From Mytilus edulis (Eukaryota > Mollusca > Bivalvia > Mytilida > Mytilidae): 64,000 bases of DNA. Below the pieces are notes generated by a model, which saw nothing but the letters and a program-made list of their open reading frames with translations, ran no database searches and was not told the origin of the DNA. A program made the translations under genes and the position numbers. Positions 57,384 to 64,000 of this stretch are shown here, piece by piece. Position 1 is the stretch's first letter. Each line of letters begins with the position of its first letter. Location: the NCBI RefSeq assembly GCF_963676685.1, contig NC_092347.1, positions 89,592,592-89,656,591 on the forward strand, given 5' to 3'.

Positions 57384-60300
57384 ATGAACAAATTAGTGTG
57401 TATAATGGAAATTGTTATATTTTGTATTATTTTTATTCAGTTTTCTTGTGCAGTTTATGTCCAGACACAATATGGATGGGTACGGGGAGTACGATCCAGT
57501 GATGCGATCTCTTTTTACGGAATTCCATATGCACAGCAACCTAGACGGTAAGATTAGATTAGACTCATTAAATAATTCGAAGGCTTCAGAGTATTCTGCA
57601 TATTCTTCTACTCTGTTGTTTTCTTTTACGAACGTGTTTTATAATTTTCGTTTGATTTTTTTTTTACCGCTAAGTCTGTTCACATTTTTGTTTAAAAATA
57701 CTGATTTTTCTTTCTTCCGATGTATATATATTTTGAAGGACATTTTATGTCTTCGTAATCTTATGATAACATTTTTTTTTATATATAGTTATTAAGATTA
57801 TAACACAATATTGACTTATGTACCTCTATTTTTGACATTTATACCTATTATGTTTGTTTGTTTTGTTCGCACATCGTTGTCAATATAATGAAATTTGATG
57901 CGACTATCATACATATGAGAGGTTTAGCTAACTATAAAACCAAGTTTGATCAAGCATTTTCTACACAAGAAAATGCCTGCACCAAGTCAGGAATATGAAA
58001 GTTGTCCTACATTCGGTTGATGTGTTTGAACTTTTGATTTTGCCATTTGATTAGGAACTTTCCATTTAAATGTTCCTTTTTTAGTGATTTATCCTTTTTT
58101 TGGTACCTTTTTTGGCGTTTCAAAACATCCTTCTTGTTGAATGTTGGACAACCGAATATTTTAATGAAGTATTCACTTCCCCGAGACTGACCATTTTTAG
58201 TGAACCATGACAATTCGACAAGTATTTCGTCATTTAAGAATACTCTTGTTATAGGTATAAGAAAAATCTTTATTACAGTTTGATGTAAAATCGTTAAAAT
58301 ATACCGTTTCCACACACAGACAAAAACCCAATCTTTATTTGCTATCTATCTGCACCTGAAATGAAAATTATTTATATGTATGGTTCTTATGAAGTATATG
58401 TATATTTATCTTAACTCCTATACATTTCTAGCAATATGATTGGCTTGTATTTCCTATCATGATTTCCTTGATACGAAATTTTATGTTAAACATCTAACAA
58501 ATGAACGAGATATTAAAACTATTGAAAGCGTTATGCTGAATTTAACTTCGACAGATGAATAGTTAACTACGTGGAGGCTTTTTTGCTACGTATGGCAAAG
58601 GTTTCTGGCAATTTAAAATAGGTTATAGGCAATTGAAATGTCCAGCCAGAAAAATATATTGTAAAAAATATTAATAGTATGGAAATTTTTATGCTTACTG
58701 TGCAATTTTGCGGACAAATAATTTGTGTAAACAATTTGTTGTGTAGGCCTTTACCATGTTCAAACACAGTACATAATTTGTAATATTGCTGAAAGGTTTT
58801 TTTATGTGACCACAGATGGATGTTTTGCTTCGTACTCTTAACTTAAAAATATGATATCTATATCTTTGATCATGTAGCGTATGTACAATGTCTACATCGT
58901 CTTATCACTGTATAACTACGTTTGAAATGTAAATAAATAGTTTAAGCATCAAGAACAAAGGACAAAGATGTAGACAATATCGAAGATATAGTATGATTGC
59001 CAATTCAACGATTATCAAACAAAGTCAAAATTACAATCACGCGAGATCAATATTGAACATAATCAATATCGAATACAGCATCAGCTTTAAAGGCATCGAC
59101 ATGAGAAAAATGTGAAATTCAAACAAACAAAAGCATGAAAATCAAAACAATAAACGAAGCACTAATATGGAAGACAGCAACTAACGACAACCACTGAATT
59201 ACAGACTCCTGATGTTTTTCTGCGTTGTATAGATCTGAATTATTCCTATTTTGTGCTGTTACACTACTGTCCCAGGTTACGGGAGGTTTGAGCGCGCTCA
59301 TACAGATTCAAATCATCTGCTACTGATAGGTAACAACTCTCTATTGATTCCTTTTTGTAATATAAAATAAATTCTTTATCATTTTATTGGCACCTTCAAA
59401 CATATTTAACCCCTCCACATTCTTTATGTGCCTGTCTGGAGCCCGTAGTTCAATGGTTGTCATTGGTTCATATATGTCATGTTAATTTTTCATAAAATGT
59501 TTTATTATAATAAGGCCATTAGTTTTCTCAATTGAATTATTACATATTTTCCATGTCACGGCCTTTTATAGCAGACTATACAGAATGGGTTTTAATAAAT
59601 GTCATAATCAAATGAATGTTGGTTACATTAATGGCACCTGTTAAAATCCCCAATTTCTGAAACTTTCAGGTGGTAAACTGTTGATTCATAAATACATACT
59701 TAAACATTCAGTGCTGGTATCTGTACTATTCATGCAAGACCAACATGGAGGGTGTGGTACATCACATGTTTTTAAATTGATGGATTTTTACTTAAATGAC
59801 ATTTTTCAAAGTTACATGCAAACAATGAGAATAAACCAAATCTGACACCCTGATGTACCAACACCTGCTATCCTTATTTAAACCAGTACTTGAAGGAAAA
59901 ACTCCAATTAAAATTCAGTCAACGCATTGCTTGTCGAACTTATACTTAACTGGTCAGGACCGGATTATGCATACACAAAATTACATAAATACCGTCAATT
60001 CAACAATGTCAAATGGGGATTATTTGTAAATTATTTACACGGGATGTAACTACAAGATGTCTAAGAACAATGCCTTGTAAATACATAATATAAGGACTGG
60101 TTATAACAACGTAGATGTAAAGAACACTTGTTAAACAAGGTTTTTGTGTTATAACCAAAAATAAACTAACGCAGACACCTATAGACAATCACCCCTTGTA
60201 CACTGGTATATATATAAAGGCAACAGTAGTATACCGCTGTTCGAAACTCATAAATCGGTAGAAAATAACAAATCCGGGTAACAATGAATGAATTTACTAT

Positions 60301-62776
60301 CATAACAGTGCTTTGCGTTGTCATTCTTTTTGTAATTGTTTTTGTTGTGAATCCTGCCGATTTGGGGAGTCTGGCGCTTTTTGCTGATTTTACAGTTTGA
60401 TCCTTGTCTTATGCTTCAGTGCTGCACAACTATTTCAGATTTATTAAAGGAGGTTGTACACTCAGAAACATATGTAAAAGAGGGACGAAAGATACCAGAG
60501 GGACAGTCAAACTAATAAATGTAATCTCCTAACACACTTTTCACATTTTGTCATGCCGGACATTGTATAACTTACTTATGAAAGGACTTTGTTCACTTTT
60601 GAAACCCATATATAATACGATGGCATATAGTTGCCTGAATGCCACATATCCTTATTTTTACATTTTACCATTTCTTTTATATTTATTTCTAACAACGATA
60701 ACGTTATGTGCTATTAATCTTTGGCTAGAGAAGCAAGGATTCTTAATGATAACTTTAGAAATTCGTACAGGTGCTGTCATGATTTGGTTAAAATATATCG
60801 TGCTGGACTATCTTTGCCAATGGGTTTCATTTCCGTAACCACAATCTCGATCTCTTTTGATCTTTTATGACATTTTGCCAATTTGGAATATGGTCCTCAA
60901 TGCCCTTCAACTTTGTACTTTATTTGGCCTCTTAAGCTCTTTTGATTCGAGCGTTAATGATGAGTCTTTTGTAGACGAAACGCTCGTCTAGCTCATATTT
61001 AACATTTTAATCCTGGTATCTATAATGAGTTTATTGGTGCCAATGTGACTTATCACTGGATTATTACTGTTGAATAGCAACAAGGCAGACAATAGATACT
61101 TGTGGAGCAGTAATTGCCTGTCCTTCAAAGGGGGCACGATTTGTATATTCAATTGTAATGTTTTGGTTTGATATGAACTTAACGGTTTACGTGTAAATCA
61201 ATCTTTACTATTTGTATATTCTACCTGACCTGTCTTACAAACACCTTAGTCAGCCTTCTAATGAACAGATATTATTACGAACATAGATATTTTTGAATTA
61301 TTTAATATTTGAGAATTAAGGAAATATAACAAATCCGAGGCTGAACGAGTATTCAAGCTTCACATTACAATAGAGAAATCTGACATGTAGAAAATAATAC
61401 GAATCTCAAGCTCTTCCACCTTTCTATTTTAAACCAAATCATCAAATGTCTCCTCAATAACATTTGTGATTAAGTTTGTAAAGAGTTATTCCGGTAAAAC
61501 GACTATTTGTGACTTAATGAAGTAATTTTGTCTACTATTTGAACAAAAATGTAATATATAATCCACAACGAGCCAAACTAATAAAGTAAAGAAAGCTATA
61601 GTAGGCCCTACATTACAAAACATTTGAAAAGAGTAAACCAACGCCATGACCAGTTGTATGTACAAAACAAAACCCATAAAAACAAAAGTTCTGATAAATA
61701 GACTGTAACAGAATTACAGTATCATGACTTGGAACGTCGGGTTAAACATGATTCTGACCTTCCAACACTCCCCAAACCTTGGACATTGTTGTTACAACAT
61801 ATACAATAAACGCAAACTGTAAAAATCAATTGAAAGAGACTTGACTCAACAGAGCAACACAAAGGAAAAAAACGAACAAAAGGAGAAACAGTTTATCAAT
61901 ATACATATATCCCAAAAGGAAAGATTGCATTTGAATTTCAATCTTAACGACATTTAGTATGAGTAACATTTTTTATTCAACAGTGACAGATTAGTATTTA
62001 CTGAACTCATGACGAGGATTAAACAAATGCGAGTTTTTGATAAAATAGTATACTTTACCGCAGTTAAAATCAGTAAGATGAAGTTTCTTTTCTTTTGTAG
62101 ATGGGAGCATGCTATCCACCCTATTCCGTGGGGTGGAGTTCTAAATACCACCAAACCGCGACCAATGTGTATACAGCCACCGTGTGGCAGATTAGATCCC
62201 CCAGGGATGTGTCAAGAAAATGTAAGTATTAGTCACATCAGATCTTAAAGGTCGTATAATTTACGGTGACAAATAAAAAAAAGAAGCAAAAAACCAGACA
62301 CAGAATATACATTTAAACTCGAATAGCACTGATGAAATCCATAAATATATATAAAAATCAAATGTCTGACTCAGTTGTTTGTTTTTGTTTTTGTTTTTCG
62401 TCATATAGTTGATGTGTTTCCCTCAGTTTTGGTTTGTGATCCGTATTGTTTTCATTTAAATCGATTTATAACTATTGAACAGCGGTATATTACTTTTGCC
62501 TTTATTTTACATAATTTAAAGTTACACAACTTGCTTCTCTTTTTCATTAAACATTTTCTAAAGAATCACCCACATATTCTTTACAGATGTCAGAAAACTG
62601 TCATTTTGTGAATGTATTCGTGCCTTTGAATGCCAGACAAGGAAATAGAAAGACGGTGATGGTATTTATACATGGAGGAGATTTTCAGTCTATGTCCGGT
62701 GGTGCTCCTGCATTTAATGGGGAACATTTTGTCAATAAAGGAGATGTTATATTGGTAACGTTTAATTACAGATTAG
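57384..62776 (+). CDS. Secreted carboxylesterase/cholinesterase-like protein, first three coding exons (partial)
   Basis: Exons 57384-57547, 62101-62221 and 62587-62776 join in frame (phases 2, 0, then 1 at the open end), giving 158 residues. A hydrophobic signal peptide (about residues 8-23) precedes the alpha/beta-hydrolase N-terminus: GWVRGVRSSDAISFYGIPYA (31-50), then PWGGVLNTTKPRPMC (64-78) and SENCHFVNVFVP (97-108). C78 and C100 match the conserved first disulfide. Oxyanion-hole loop FIHGGDF (122-128), then DVILVTFNYRLG. The usual HGGG has Asp in place of the third Gly. The catalytic Ser, acid and His lie in exons beyond the window. A second in-frame ATG at 57405 gives an equally good signal peptide. 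Intron 1 (4.55 kb) is full of repeats. It could also be a catalytically dead relative such as a neuroligin-type protein. Confidence 0.88.
57840..58560 (+). repeat. M2 copy and an RT fragment in esterase intron 1
   Basis: 57840-58090 is family M2 (TTTGTTCGCACATCGTTGTC, TGAGAGGTTTAGCTAACTAT, CAAGTCAGGAATATGAAAGT). 58430-58480 (TTGTATTTCCTATCATGATT, TCCTTGATACGA) resembles the post-core segment of the YIDD retroelement. Neither is intact. A 102-codon minus-strand frame at 58007-58315 overlaps the M2 tail and is not supported. Confidence 0.55.
58970..59620. repeat. M1 copies in opposite orientations
   Basis: 58970-59215 reads forward (ATGATTGCCAATTCAACGAT, GACAACCACTGAATTACAGA). 59430-59620 reads reversed (GTAGTTCAATGGTTGTCATT, CGGCCTTTTATAGCAGACTA). 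59621-60189 shows no gene. Confidence 0.6.
60190..61040. repeat. M3, M5 and M4 fragments
   Basis: 60190-60300 is M3 reversed (GGCAACAGTAGTATACCGCT). 60478-60530 is a piece of M5 (GAGGGACGAAAGATACCAGA). 60890-61040 is M4 forward (CTTTTGTAGACGAAACGCTC, TCCTGGTATCTATAATGAGT). The open frame 60548-60838 is hydrophobic but unrecognised and out of phase with any splice site I trust. Confidence 0.6.
61560..61800 (+). repeat. Diverged M1-type copy
   Basis: It contains ACGCCATGACCAGTTGTATG, TACAAAACAAAACCC and ATCATGACTTGGAACG. A related stretch at 63230-63540 (CGACTTGGAACAGACACATA, GGGTTAAACATGTTCCCGAC) carries the family's 3' part more clearly. Confidence 0.5.
62380..62510 (+). repeat. M3 copy in esterase intron 2
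   Basis: It contains GTGTTTCCCTCAGTTTTGGT and TATTGAACAGCGGTATATTA, aligned with the M3 copy at 52.64-52.8 kb. Confidence 0.6.
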
Positions 62777-64000
62777 GTTAGTATATTATTCTTTCAAATG
62801 TATTCTGTTGCATGCCAAAACATTTTGTATCAACAAAAAACAAAAGATATTACAGTTTCATCTGCATTCAGCATGGCAGAAGACGCTATTAGCTCCATCC
62901 GTCGTAAAATCTTTGAAAGGTCTTTTCCTCTGAAACTTCGCTACAAATTTCTACCAAACTTGGCTTGAGCGAGGTTATTTTGTATAACGTTTGTGTTCCG
63001 GTTAGTCAACAACCATGGTTGTATTGGCCAAAAATAGGGGTGTGCATTAAATGTCTTATATCTTAAAAACTAATAAAAATAGAGAAATCATGCATATAGA
63101 AAATGAATATCAAGCTATGCCACCTCCTATTTTCAACTTAATTATCAGACGTCTTCTTTAAACAGTTTTGCGATTTAATGTAAAAAGTAATTACACTAAA
63201 ATGACTATTTTGGACTTAAATTAGTGATTTTATCTATAATCTTGAAATAACATTATAATAGATAAGTCACCATACGACCTTCACTAAATCAGAAAAAACT
63301 CAACACGCATAGAAAGCTACAAACGACACGACAAAACAAACAAAATTGCCTGATTTATGTACCAAACAAAATTGCCTGATTTATGTACCAAACAAAATCC
63401 ACAAAACCCCAACAATTACAGACAGACCAACCACAAATGCAACAACAGTACCATAAGATCACGACTTGGAACAGACACATACAAAGGATGAGCATGGGTT
63501 AAACATGTTCCCGACCTCACATCACTTCCCGAACCTTAGACAGTCGCATCACACCTTACATATTGTGTTGGCTAGTTTTCTTTTGAACATATTATACCAC
63601 TCCCCTTATTTTATCCCTATTTAACATTACTATTTTTTTTATGAACACAGTGATAAAAAATCTTAAGAATTTAGGATTAATTACAAAAACAAAATATCCT
63701 CATACAATTGTTCAGGTAAATAGGTAACGTTTTTACAAAACAAGTAATAATTTGTCAATCAAAATGTAATACATTGCTAATTAATGTATCTTATTCATAT
63801 TTGTTGTTATCGAATTTTTTAGGTCATAAATTACACGAAATTATAGTTTTTGTAATAATTTGCATGTAAGAATCAACTAATTATGACAACGTTAAGTACA
63901 TGTTAAGAAATATTGTAAGGATATGTTTTGAAAATATAGGATAGAGTCTTTACCTAACACTATAATGCAGATCTTACTTCATGAAAAGCTCTGATTACTT
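62777..64000. other. Start of esterase intron 3, no further exon seen
   Basis: I searched for the expected next esterase exon (NYG..DQ..AL.WV pattern) and saw none, so the intron continues past the window end. 62900-63020 resembles the body of the Helitron-like element at 3.4-4.6 kb (TTCCTCTGAAACTTCGCTAC, ACCAAACTTGGC). 63230-63540 is M1-type repeat, including a local 27-bp direct duplication around 63340-63395 (TTGCCTGATTTATGTACCAA). Confidence 0.5.

Noticed and set aside
57412-57795. 127-codon frame over the esterase first exon
   Set aside because: It is out of phase with the signal peptide and GIPYA frame and runs on into the intron past a good GTAAGA donor.
60548-60838. Small hydrophobic membrane protein
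   Set aside because: The frame is AT-rich, lies between dispersed repeats inside the esterase intron, and has no recognisable features or start context.

Overview
The window is AT-rich animal nuclear DNA with GT-AG introns, several short dispersed repeat families that I recognise as typical of mussels (Mytilus), and genes whose closest remembered relatives are lophotrochozoan. I read it as a Mytilus-type bivalve genome. There are no operons, rRNA genes or convincing tRNA genes.

Layout. 1-1.7 kb holds the last two exons of an unrecognised plus-strand gene with its poly(A) signal. 2.2-10.8 kb is repeat territory: two Helitron-like elements (one carrying a 166-bp tandem array), two decayed LINEs in opposite orientations, a minisatellite with higher-order structure, and dispersed mussel repeats. 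11.3-20.6 kb is a tandem duplication of an intact, single-coding-exon, RING-less TRIM-like gene (two B-boxes, coiled coil, beta-propeller-like C-terminus), both copies on the minus strand, with partly conserved upstream DNA. 23.1-33.0 kb is the complete minus-strand gene for PDCD7 (U11/U12 snRNP 59K protein), nine coding exons, 729 aa. It shares a 252-bp divergent promoter with PTAR1 (plus strand, 33.26-41.24 kb, seven coding exons, 406 aa). All splice phases in both genes close perfectly. 41.3-57.3 kb has no gene I can support and is a graveyard of TIR elements, foldback elements, RT remnants and dispersed repeats. 57.4-62.8 kb holds the first three coding exons of a secreted carboxylesterase/cholinesterase-like protein whose catalytic part lies beyond the window.

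The genes do not form one pathway: PDCD7 belongs to the minor spliceosome, PTAR1 is a prenyltransferase-alpha-repeat protein, and the TRIM-like pair probably belongs to the expanded bivalve TRIM repertoire. The most notable structures are: the duplicated TRIM locus, where one copy seems to provide an empty site for an insertion ending in a perfect 63-bp inverted repeat; three partial tandem copies of a PDCD7 exon that each keep a 3' splice site; TTAA-bounded (piggyBac-like) elements with a mariner-like element nested in one; a PTAR1 first intron that opens with two strong palindromes; and an esterase with Asp in place of an oxyanion-hole Gly. I found no clearly new multi-gene system.
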